The notes beneath the pieces are model-generated. The model did not search any database. It was not told the origin of the DNA and saw only the letters and a program-made list of their open reading frames with translations. From assembly GCA_902783615.1 (NCBI GenBank), contig CACZRQ010000057.1:1-12708 (forward strand): DNA of 12,708 nucleotides, given 5' to 3'. Within the stretch, counting starts at the first letter, position 1. Each line of letters starts with the position of its first letter. Positions 1-5,678 of the stretch are shown in pieces. This DNA is from an uncultured Bacteroidales bacterium (GTDB taxonomy: Bacteria; Bacteroidota; Bacteroidia; Bacteroidales; Bacteroidaceae). The position numbers were made by a program, and so were the translations under genes.

Positions 1-241
1 AAGAGTCGCTATAGAAATCAGAAAGACTACCGTATGCCTTCGTCGGTGACAAGAATGTAATGACTGCCTTCAGGTTGGTGGGACACGCCTGGCCTTCCAG
101 TGCATCCACCATCCACTTACCAATAATCTTCTCAGCAATGTCGGACTGTGGGGTGGGGTTGTCGTCGTCCGAACAGGCTGTAAATACGCTTGCGCCGCAA
201 ATGAGGGTGGCGGCGAGCACCCAGTTCAAAAACTTTTTCAT
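1..241 (-). CDS. Putative surface lipoprotein, N-terminal part only
   Basis: Reading leftwards from the ATG at 241-239, the frame stays open for 80 codons to the window edge, so the C-terminus is missing. Residues 1-22 form a lipoprotein signal peptide: Lys2-Lys3, a hydrophobic stretch, then VFTAC, with Cys23 as the predicted lipidated residue. The next residues are SDDDN; a serine followed by acidic residues at this place matches the lipoprotein export signal that sends Bacteroidetes lipoproteins to the cell surface. After a short linker the mature part begins IAEKIIGKW (35-43). A GKW start resembles small lipocalin-like secreted domains of this phylum, but too little is visible to name a family. 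No Shine-Dalgarno sequence and no clear promoter are visible upstream. The lipoprotein call is firm; the function is unknown. Confidence 0.8.
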   Translation of the reverse strand, partial: MKKFLNWVLAATLICGASVFTACSDDDNPTPQSDIAEKIIGKWMVDALEGQACPTNLKAVITFLSPTKAYGSLSDFYSDS

Positions 242-404
242 GAGTCTATTTTTTTATTTCGGAGTCAAAGAAAGTAATAATTTCTCAAACCACCATAACT
301 TGAGATCTTATATGGTCAGTTTTTGCAGATTTTGAAACAAGTTTTGTGAATTTTGAAAGTCGAACTGCCATTTTTTTGAACTCCTTTTCCTGCATTATAT
401 AGCT

Positions 405-450
405 CTCCCTCTGTGTCAGGGGGGGGGTACGGTGAAGCCGGGGAGGGGTA
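405..450. repeat. G-rich intergenic block, possible G-quadruplex or REP-like repeat
   Basis: This lies 2 bp beyond the rlmH stop codon. The plus strand has a run of nine G (419-427), then GGGG at 440-443 and GGGG at 445-448. The nine-G run can supply two four-G tracts, so four tracts exist (spacers 1, 12 and 1), enough for an intramolecular G-quadruplex. The word GGGGTAC occurs twice (424-430 and 445-451). A weak hairpin, CTCCCT pairing with AGGGGG around a 7-base loop, spans 405-423 and has no T-run after it on either strand. Composition is unlike the AT-rich sequence beside it, which fits a small dispersed intergenic repeat, but a second copy is not visible here. Confidence 0.45.
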
Positions 451-452
451 CA

Positions 453-926
453 CTATTCATGATGATACGGACTGCCATTGAGGATGCTCATGGCACGATA
501 GAGTTGCTCCACGAAGATGAGGCGGATCATTTGGTGGGAGAAGGTCATCTTGCTTAATGAGAGTTTCTCTTGGGCTACTTCATAAACGGCTGGAGAGAAA
601 CCATAGGGACCTCCAATAATGAAAACCAGGCGGCGGTTGGTGGTGTTGAGCTTGCGTTTCATATAGTCGGCAAACTCCAAGGAGCGCATTTCCTTGCCGT
701 GTTCATCGAGCAGTACCACGGTGTCGCCAGGCTGGAGCGACTTCAAAATGAGTTCGCCCTCCTTTTCTTTCTGCTGCTCCTCGCTCAGGTTTTTCGTATT
801 TTTCAGCTCTGGAATCACCTCCAAATCGAAGGAAATGTAGTGCTTGGTGCGCTGCACATACTCGTCAATAGCCTGCACAAAATACTTTTCTACGGTCTTT
901 CCAACCACCAATAAAACTGTTTTCAT
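453..926 (-). CDS. rlmH: 23S rRNA (pseudouridine1915-N3)-methyltransferase RlmH
   Basis: RlmH uses S-adenosylmethionine to methylate N3 of pseudouridine 1915 in helix 69 of 23S rRNA, acting in the cytoplasm on assembled 70S ribosomes. The 157-residue product has the usual length of this SPOUT (knotted) family. Visible hallmarks are LLDEHGK (72-78), the SAM-binding loop GGPYGF (105-110), SHQMIRL in the knot region (130-136), and the C-terminal YRAMSILNGSPYHHE (143-157), nearly invariant in the family. The ATG at 926 fits a TAACTTTG promoter element about 25 bases upstream. The gene diverges from nadC and ends in TAG next to the G-rich block; no convincing terminator follows. The call is secure. 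Confidence 0.97.
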   Translation of the reverse strand: MKTVLLVVGKTVEKYFVQAIDEYVQRTKHYISFDLEVIPELKNTKNLSEEQQKEKEGELILKSLQPGDTVVLLDEHGKEMRSLEFADYMKRKLNTTNRRLVFIIGGPYGFSPAVYEVAQEKLSLSKMTFSHQMIRLIFVEQLYRAMSILNGSPYHHE

Positions 927-951
927 CTGTTATGCATAAGGATTTCTGCCC

Positions 952-959
952 CAAAGTTA
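952..959 (-). promoter_or_regulatory. Probable -7 promoter element of rlmH
   Basis: On the minus strand the sequence reads TAACTTTG, an exact match to the Bacteroidetes -7 consensus TAnnTTTG. It lies 25 bases before the rlmH ATG, which gives a leader of about 20 nt. No TTTG is present at the expected -33 distance. The element overlaps the likely -33 of the divergent nadC promoter. Confidence 0.55.
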
Positions 960-988
960 GCATTATTTCTCGGTTTTTACTATCTTTG
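957..988 (+). promoter_or_regulatory. Probable nadC promoter
   Basis: TATCTTTG (981-988) matches the TAnnTTTG -7 consensus exactly. Exactly 20 bp upstream is TTAG (957-960), one mismatch from the -33 TTTG. Transcription would start near 995, about 18 nt before the ATG at 1013. This supports 1013 as the start and argues against the upstream in-frame ATG at 932, which lies before the promoter. Confidence 0.65.
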
Positions 989-1012
989 CCCTATAATAAA
1001 TACATTTGTGAT

Positions 1013-1861
1013 ATGGAAAAAGAAAGAGAATTGATAGACAGACTCATTGATCTGTCGTTTGCAGAAGATATTGGTGATGGCGACCACACCACGTTATCAT
1101 GTATTCCTGAAACGGCTATGGGCAAGTCGAAGTTGCTCATCAAGGAAGAAGGTATCTTGGCAGGTGTGGAAGTAGCCAAGGAAGTGTTCCATCGTTTTGA
1201 TCCAGACTTGAAGGTGACGGTGTTCATCGAAGACGGAACACCAGTGAAACCTGGCGATGTGGCCATGGTGGTGGAGGGCAAGGTGCAGAGCCTGCTCCAG
1301 ACGGAACGCCTGATGCTGAACATCATGCAGCGTATGAGTGGCATTGCCACCATGACTCACAAGTATCAAGAGCGCTTGAAAGGCACCCATACCCATGTGC
1401 TTGATACCCGCAAAACCACCCCAGGTATGCGCATCCTAGAGAAGATGGCAGTGAAGATAGGTGGAGGAATGAACCACCGCATTGGCTTGTTCGACATGAT
1501 TCTGCTGAAAGACAATCATGTGGATTTTGCCGGCGGCATCGACAAGGCTATTACCCGCGCCAAGGAGTATTGCAAGGCGAAGGGTAAGAACCTGAAGATT
1601 GAAATCGAAGTGCGCAACTTTGATGAATTGCAGCAGGTGCTTGATTTAGGTGGTGTTGACCGCATCATGTTCGATAACTTCACTCCAGAGATGACCCGCA
1701 AGGCTGTGGAGATGGTGGGTGGCAGGTTTGAAACCGAATCGTCGGGTGGCATCACTTTCGATACCCTGCGTGACTATGCCGAGTGTGGCGTTGACTTCAT
1801 CTCGGTTGGTGCTTTGACACATTCTGTCAAGGGACTTGACATGAGTTTCAAGGCCTGTTGA
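1013..1861 (+). CDS. nadC: Nicotinate-nucleotide pyrophosphorylase (quinolinate phosphoribosyltransferase)
   Basis: NadC converts quinolinate and PRPP to nicotinate mononucleotide, CO2 and pyrophosphate, joining de novo synthesis to the common NAD pathway in the cytoplasm. The 282-residue length is normal. Motifs in order: LMLNIMQRMSGIAT (100-113) at the domain junction, DTRKTTPG (131-138), NHR (154-156), LLKDNH (164-169), EIEVRN (197-202), MFDN (219-222), SSGGI (243-247) and SVGALTHS (264-271). These are the substrate- and PRPP-binding segments of the alpha/beta barrel. The frame is open back to an ATG at 932, but the TATCTTTG promoter at 981-988 lies inside that extension and the extra residues are not typical of NadC, so 1013 is chosen. 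nadA and nadB are not adjacent. A terminator-like hairpin follows the stop codon. Confidence 0.96.
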   Translation: MEKERELIDRLIDLSFAEDIGDGDHTTLSCIPETAMGKSKLLIKEEGILAGVEVAKEVFHRFDPDLKVTVFIEDGTPVKPGDVAMVVEGKVQSLLQTERLMLNIMQRMSGIATMTHKYQERLKGTHTHVLDTRKTTPGMRILEKMAVKIGGGMNHRIGLFDMILLKDNHVDFAGGIDKAITRAKEYCKAKGKNLKIEIEVRNFDELQQVLDLGGVDRIMFDNFTPEMTRKAVEMVGGRFETESSGGITFDTLRDYAECGVDFISVGALTHSVKGLDMSFKAC

Positions 1862-1878
1862 AACGACCTACATAGCAG

Positions 1879-1916
1879 ATGGCTGTGTCCTCTTGTGGGG
1901 CATAGCCATTATTTGT
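1879..1916 (+). terminator. Probable rho-independent terminator after nadC
   Basis: ATGGCTGTG (1879-1887) pairs with CATAGCCAT (1901-1909) over nine positions with one G-T wobble, around a 13-base loop. The following bases, TATTTGT, are T-rich but not a clean run. It lies 17 bases after the nadC stop and separates nadC from the sigma-factor cluster. Confidence 0.55.
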
Positions 1917-1925
1917 TAACGCTTT

Positions 1926-1957
1926 TTAACCAAAATCCTTACCTCCTTTTCCCTTTG
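1926..1957 (+). promoter_or_regulatory. Weak candidate promoter for the sigma-factor cluster
   Basis: TCCCTTTG (1950-1957) differs from TAnnTTTG at one fixed position, and TTAA (1926-1929) lies 20 bp upstream, with two mismatches to TTTG. A start near 1964 would give a leader of about 50 nt. The fit is poor. The cluster could instead be read by its own ECF sigma, whose promoter word I cannot infer from one site. Confidence 0.25.
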
Positions 1958-2016
1958 CTCACCGTCAAATCAATAGAAAGCATTAGGAAATTGAGCGTAG
2001 ATGTAAGACGAAAGTT

Positions 2017-2580
2017 TTGAAAGCCGATGAGTTGAAACTGGTGGAGGGGTGTAGAAAAGGCGATGCGAACGCTCGCAAACAACTATACACTCAATATGCG
2101 GAGCAGATGCTGGCCGTTTGCTATCGTTATACGGGTGATATGGAAGATGCGCACGATGTGCTGCACGATGCCTTCATCAAGATTTTCACTCACTTCTCAT
2201 TTAGGGGAGAAAGTTCGCTGAAAACCTGGATGTACAAGGTGATGAGTACGCAAGCCATCGATTTCATGCGGCAGAAACATACCGATGTCATTACCAGCAT
2301 GGATGGGGAAGAACTGCCGGATGTGCCTGATATCGATGAGCAAGCTGTGGCTGATGAGGGTAGGGACATTGATGAACAAACGCTCTTGCGAATGGTGGCA
2401 GCTTTGCCCGAGGGATGCAGAATGGTGTTCAACCTCTTTGTTTTCGAAGGAAAATCGCACAAAGAGATAGCCGAGTTGCTCCACATTAAGCCTGATACAT
2501 CGAAATCTCAGTTCCGATATGCGAAAAGTTTATTGACAATGAAGATTAAACAATATGTCGAGCATGAAAGAGAAAGATGA
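2017..2580 (+). CDS. ECF-type RNA polymerase sigma factor (sigma-70 family)
   Basis: This 187-residue protein has the two-domain layout of extracytoplasmic-function sigma factors. Region 2 covers about 20-90, with the core-binding and -10-recognition helices around DMEDAHDVLHDAFIKIF (41-57) and SSLKTWMYKVMSTQAIDF (66-83). An acidic linker (about 89-120) follows. Region 4 covers about 124-175, with the helix-turn-helix at HKEIAELLHIKPDTSKSQFR (148-167). It probably directs transcription of envelope genes and is held inactive by the next gene's product. The start is TTG at 2017: the frame runs back only to a TAG at 1984, holds no ATG or GTG before region 2, and the first in-frame ATG (residue 31) would remove part of that domain. 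Its last 26 bases overlap the next gene, which suggests translational coupling. Targets and inducing signal cannot be read from sequence. Confidence 0.92.
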   Translation: MKADELKLVEGCRKGDANARKQLYTQYAEQMLAVCYRYTGDMEDAHDVLHDAFIKIFTHFSFRGESSLKTWMYKVMSTQAIDFMRQKHTDVITSMDGEELPDVPDIDEQAVADEGRDIDEQTLLRMVAALPEGCRMVFNLFVFEGKSHKEIAELLHIKPDTSKSQFRYAKSLLTMKIKQYVEHERER

Positions 2581-3664
2581 ATTGACGGCGTTGTTCCAAT
2601 CCTTGGGTGATGCGAAGATGCCTGTGAAGGAGGGCTTCTGGGAAGGTTTGGAAAAAGATCTCGCGGCTGTTATGGCCCAGGCAGAGGCTGTAACACCTCC
2701 TGCCAAACGGGCTGTACTTCGACCTATCTACCGCAAATGGGTGGCAGCTGCTTCTGTGCTTCTGGTTGTGGCAGCTGGTTCTATCGCCTTTTGGTCATTG
2801 AACTCTCAAGAACAAGAGATTCAACAGGCATTCAATGAAATTGTGGCGAATGTTGATGCCCCTGACGTGGAAGACATCTCCAACCCAGCTACACCAATTA
2901 TATATAATAATAGTGGGAATAATGCTCAATCATCAATCGTTAATCGTCAATTGTCAATTGTTAATGGTCAATCTTCAATTGTCAGTGGCTTGATTCCTGC
3001 TTCTTTGGGTGACCAAGAAAACACAGAAGAAGAGGATGATGGTGACGAACTGGTGCCATTTGAAGTGACCTTCCAGATTATTGAGCAAGGCTATATCAGG
3101 GGAGGCAATCCGCAAAAAGGATTGGTCAATGCTTCAAATGGGGATCTGGTAAGTGCTGAGGGTGAGACTGCTACAACAGCAGTTGCGGATGCTAAGGAGT
3201 CGAAGTGGGCTTTGAAGCCTGCTGTGGGTACAGCTATCCCGAAGGGCAAGTACAATATGCCATTGATTGCTGGCATGACTCTTGAACGTAAGTTGAACAA
3301 GACCTTAGCCGTGGAGGCTGGGTTGCTGTATAATTATCTGCCTGTGCACGATGATGAGAATCAGTCGTCGTTGTCGCTGCCTGTGAAGCTGGATGTAAAC
3401 CTTGCAGAAGGGAAGAAAGTGGATTTGTATGCTACCGTAGGTGGCATGGCAGAAAAACTGTTGGGAAAATCATTCAGTGAAGAACCTGTTCAATTGGCTG
3501 CTACTGCCGGCTTGGGAGTTCGCTATAAGTTGAACGACAACCTTGCCATTTATGCGGAGCCTTCTGTCTCGCATTACTTTGATACCGATGGTTCCACCAA
3601 AACCTTGAGGACAGAGCAGGCTGTGAATGTAAACCTGTTGTGCGGTGTGCGCATGAGTTATTAA
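2555..3664 (+). CDS. Probable anti-sigma factor with periplasmic beta-strand (porin-like) domain
   Basis: The layout has three parts. A cytoplasmic segment (1-61) includes GFWEGLEKDL (27-36). One membrane helix spans 62-81, preceded by Arg/Lys (KR 51-52, R60, K61). A long periplasmic part covers 82-369. The N-terminal half, and the gene overlap with the sigma factor, fit an anti-sigma factor that holds the sigma at the membrane. From about 230 the protein is a series of alternating strands with Gly and aromatic residues (for example LAVEAGLLYNYLPV, LAIYAEPSVSHYF) ending GVRMSY, which resembles the last strands of an outer-membrane beta-barrel. A Ser/Asn-rich linker with three heptapeptide repeats (125-145) and an acidic run (158-165) joins the parts. 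Start is ATG 2555 or ATG 2564; both keep the overlap. I see no classical ZAS zinc motif. The anti-sigma role is inferred from topology and position. Confidence 0.8.
   Translation: MSSMKEKDELTALFQSLGDAKMPVKEGFWEGLEKDLAAVMAQAEAVTPPAKRAVLRPIYRKWVAAASVLLVVAAGSIAFWSLNSQEQEIQQAFNEIVANVDAPDVEDISNPATPIIYNNSGNNAQSSIVNRQLSIVNGQSSIVSGLIPASLGDQENTEEEDDGDELVPFEVTFQIIEQGYIRGGNPQKGLVNASNGDLVSAEGETATTAVADAKESKWALKPAVGTAIPKGKYNMPLIAGMTLERKLNKTLAVEAGLLYNYLPVHDDENQSSLSLPVKLDVNLAEGKKVDLYATVGGMAEKLLGKSFSEEPVQLAATAGLGVRYKLNDNLAIYAEPSVSHYFDTDGSTKTLRTEQAVNVNLLCGVRMSY
2927..2989 (+). repeat. Three tandem 21-bp repeats inside the anti-sigma-like gene
   Basis: Three in-frame 21-bp units encode QSSIVNR, QLSIVNG and QSSIVSG (residues 125-145). 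The DNA is rich in CAATTGT words (for example TCAATTGTCAATTG). The repeat lies in the low-complexity linker between the membrane helix and the beta-strand domain, where changes in copy number would keep the frame. Confidence 0.8.
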
Positions 3665-3685
3665 CCTCTTTAAATCCACAGAATT

Positions 3686-4222
3686 ATGAGAACGAAGATG
3701 CAAAACTGGTTGTCATTGATGCTGATGGCGTTGGCACTGACATGGGTTTCCTGCTCCGACGAGACGTTGGATATGCAGAATCCCGATGTGGATTTGTTTG
3801 TCAAAATGCTGAAGTCGGGTACTTTGACTGTAAATGAAGAAACTGGCATGGTTTCGATGCCTAATTTCACTACGGATGATATAGAAGGACTGTTGCGTTA
3901 TGCAGAAGACCTGACCGAGATATCTTCATTCCCACTGGCTCCCGTTTCTTACCTGGCTGGTGGAAAGCCCCGATTGGGTGAGTGCATTCTGTGGATGGTG
4001 GAGTCAATACGTTTGGGTACAAATGCCTCACTTGGCTGCCGCATGGTACACAAAGATGCTGTGAATTATGAGGGCATCTATTTCCTGAACGATGATGAAC
4101 TGCTTGATGCAGCTGCACATTATCGCAGGTGGTGGAACAAGGTGAATCATGAAGGAGGCTTGTCGGTAATCGATTCTTCGGGCAATGAGCCATTGTCGGG
4201 CTCTGATTATAGATGGTGGTGA
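3686..4222 (+). CDS. Small Bacteroidetes lipoprotein of unknown function (DUF4943-like)
   Basis: A 178-residue protein with a lipoprotein signal: positive N-terminus, hydrophobic segment, then LTWVSC with Cys23 as the lipidated residue, followed by SDETLD, an acidic stretch that may direct surface exposure. The mature part contains NPDVDLFVKMLKSGTL (32-47), PLAPVSYL (83-90), LGECILWMVESIRLG (97-111) and ending YEGIYFLNDDELLDAAAHY (128-146). Two aromatic clusters stand out: RRWW (147-150) and the C-terminal YRWW (175-178). From memory these features resemble the Bacteroidetes family DUF4943; I could not check this. No catalytic residues can be named. It starts 21 bp after the anti-sigma-like gene and ends 16 bp before the next start, so it is probably in the same transcript. 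A role tied to the sigma/anti-sigma pair is inferred from position only. Confidence 0.82.
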   Translation: MRTKMQNWLSLMLMALALTWVSCSDETLDMQNPDVDLFVKMLKSGTLTVNEETGMVSMPNFTTDDIEGLLRYAEDLTEISSFPLAPVSYLAGGKPRLGECILWMVESIRLGTNASLGCRMVHKDAVNYEGIYFLNDDELLDAAAHYRRWWNKVNHEGGLSVIDSSGNEPLSGSDYRWW

Positions 4223-4238
4223 TAAATCCTTGATTTTG

Positions 4239-4694
4239 ATGAAAAAGCGATTGTTTTTGATGCTGTCGGTCATGATGGCATGGGGTGTTGTATGCGCTCA
4301 GGATTGGACAGAGACCGATTCTCTTCGCCTGGATCAGTTGCTCAGGACGGATGGAGAGATCAAGCTCAATCCCCGTGCGTTGGAGGAATTGAGAGAGAAT
4401 GGCTTTGTGGGGACTCAGGCTGTAGTGTCAGAGAAACCTTGGCTGGAGTTCGATTTCACGATGCCTGTGCTCAAACTTCCCAAGCGACCAGAACCGATGA
4501 TCAGTTTCAACTTGCCTCCTTTTACACCTGTGTCCAATGGGGTTACCTTAACAGGCGATTTAGCCTATCATCTCACCAAGTACTTTACCCGAGAATATTG
4601 GGACTTCAGAAATAAGCGGAATAAGAAAAAAACGCTGGAAGTGCTGAAAAACTACGATGCAGCAATGCCAGAAAGTTTGCAGAGTGAAAAATAA
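4239..4694 (+). CDS. Small secreted protein of unknown function
   Basis: A 151-residue protein with a type I signal peptide: KKR at 2-4, a hydrophobic core (5-18) and VVCA/QDW, with cleavage predicted after Ala20. The start at ATG 4239 puts this signal at the N-terminus; an earlier in-frame ATG at 4185 would overlap the upstream gene and bury it. The mature part starts with an acidic segment, then a proline-rich stretch (about 67-98) including PKRPEPMISFNLPPFTP. The C-terminus is basic and probably helical, around TREYWDFRNKRNKKK (117-131). It may belong to one of the small Bacteroidetes-only DUF families (DUF4858 is my best guess, from memory and unchecked). It is last in the sigma-factor cluster, and its 3' end carries a candidate promoter for the next gene. 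Confidence 0.78.
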   Translation: MKKRLFLMLSVMMAWGVVCAQDWTETDSLRLDQLLRTDGEIKLNPRALEELRENGFVGTQAVVSEKPWLEFDFTMPVLKLPKRPEPMISFNLPPFTPVSNGVTLTGDLAYHLTKYFTREYWDFRNKRNKKKTLEVLKNYDAAMPESLQSEK

Positions 4695-4706
4695 TTCGTA
4701 TCTTGC
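4676..4706 (+). promoter_or_regulatory. Candidate promoter for the FabK-like gene
   Basis: TTTG (4676-4679) is followed after 19 bp by TATCTTGC (4699-4706), which looks like the usual TATCTTTGC word with one T missing. The -33 element lies inside the last codons of the preceding gene. A start near 4714 would leave about 20 nt before the ATG at 4734, as for other genes in this window. Confidence 0.45.
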
Positions 4707-4733
4707 GGCCTCAAAACAAAAACATTGAGTAAC

Positions 4734-5678
4734 ATGAATAGAATAACTTCTCTTTTCGGAATAGAGCATCCTGTGATTGCAGGAGGTATGGCGTGGTGTA
4801 GCGGTTGGCGTTTAGCTGCTGCGGTAAGTAATGCTGGAGGATTGGGCTTAATTGGTGCAGGCTCCATGACTCCAGAGTTGTTGAAAGAACATATAGAAAA
4901 ATGCCAAGCAGCAACAGATAAACCTTTTGGCGTGAATGTGCCCTTGATGAAGCCTGGCGTGGAGGATATGATGAATATCATTGCCGAGACTGGCGTGAAG
5001 GTGGTGTTTACTTCTGCTGGTAGTCCGAAGAAGTGGACAGGCTGGCTCAAGGAACGTGGCATCACAGTGGTGCATGTGGTATCTTCTTCTAAGTTTGCCA
5101 AGAAATGCGAGGATGCCGGTGTGGATGCTGTGGTGGCAGAGGGCTTCGAGGCTGGTGGCCATAACGGGCGTGAGGAAACCACTACGATGTGTTTGATTCC
5201 TGCGGTTCGTAAAGCCACAACGCTTCCTTTGATTGCCGCAGGTGGCATTGGCAATGGCCCTTCTATGTTGGCAGCATACGCTTTAGGCGCTGAGGGTGTG
5301 CAGATTGGCACTCGCTTCGCGCTCACAGTTGAGAGCTCTGCCAGCGAAGCATACAAGAATTTCTGCCTGAACTTGGATGAGGGCGATACGATGCTGATCT
5401 TGAAGAAGCTTTCTCCAACGCGCATGGCTAAGAACCCATATCGTGAACAGCTTGATAAGGCTGAGGCTGAGGGAGCTACGGCCGAACAGTTACTTGAAAT
5501 CATTGGTGCTGGTCGTAACCGCATGGGTATCTTTGAAGGCGACCTTGAGAATGGTGAAGTCGAGATCGGCCAGAATGCCTCACAGTTCAAGGGCAAAGGC
5601 ATTCAGACGGTAGCTGAGGTGATGACTGAGATGCTGAAGGAGTATCAAGAGGCTAAAGAGCAGCTCTATTCCGTTTAA
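4734..5678 (+). CDS. FMN-dependent nitronate monooxygenase / FabK-type enoyl-ACP reductase family protein
   Basis: A 314-residue TIM-barrel flavoprotein of the 2-nitropropane dioxygenase-like family, whose members include nitronate monooxygenases and the FabK enoyl-ACP reductases of fatty-acid synthesis. Motifs: HPVIAGGMAW (12-21) at the N-terminal FMN-binding strand, SNAGGLGLIGAG (32-43), FGVNVPLM (65-72), the signature EGFEAGGHNG (136-145) with the conserved His143, AAGGIGNG (168-175) and ALGAEGVQIGTRF (183-195) for FMN phosphate binding. Sequence alone does not settle which reaction it performs; its length and lack of an N-terminal extension fit FabK-like proteins. ATG 4734 is preferred over the in-frame TTG at 4725. 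The last 26 bp overlap the convergent dsbA-like gene. Probably cytoplasmic. Confidence 0.88.
   Translation: MNRITSLFGIEHPVIAGGMAWCSGWRLAAAVSNAGGLGLIGAGSMTPELLKEHIEKCQAATDKPFGVNVPLMKPGVEDMMNIIAETGVKVVFTSAGSPKKWTGWLKERGITVVHVVSSSKFAKKCEDAGVDAVVAEGFEAGGHNGREETTTMCLIPAVRKATTLPLIAAGGIGNGPSMLAAYALGAEGVQIGTRFALTVESSASEAYKNFCLNLDEGDTMLILKKLSPTRMAKNPYREQLDKAEAEGATAEQLLEIIGAGRNRMGIFEGDLENGEVEIGQNASQFKGKGIQTVAEVMTEMLKEYQEAKEQLYSV

Noticed and set aside
266..273. TTTCTTTG on the minus strand as a promoter for the first lipoprotein
   Set aside because: One fixed position is wrong and no TTTG lies near the -33 distance; in AT-rich DNA such partial matches are expected by chance.
60..335. Open frame of 91 codons on the plus strand
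   Set aside because: It overlaps the minus-strand lipoprotein, whose signal peptide and lipobox are clear, and runs on into AT-rich intergenic sequence.
932..1012. In-frame ATG extending nadC by 27 codons
   Set aside because: The nadC -7 element (981-988) lies within this extension, and the extra residues are not typical of NadC. The ATG at 1013 fits promoter distance and family length.
1976..1999. GAAAG-N15-CGTA as an ECF self-regulated promoter for the sigma factor
   Set aside because: It only loosely resembles ECF promoters of other phyla, and with a single site the sigma's own recognition sequence cannot be inferred.
4652..5602. Long open frame of 316 codons on the minus strand
   Set aside because: It is antisense to the flavoenzyme gene, whose motifs are unmistakable; the minus-strand product is Ser/Pro/Ala-rich with no recognisable domain.
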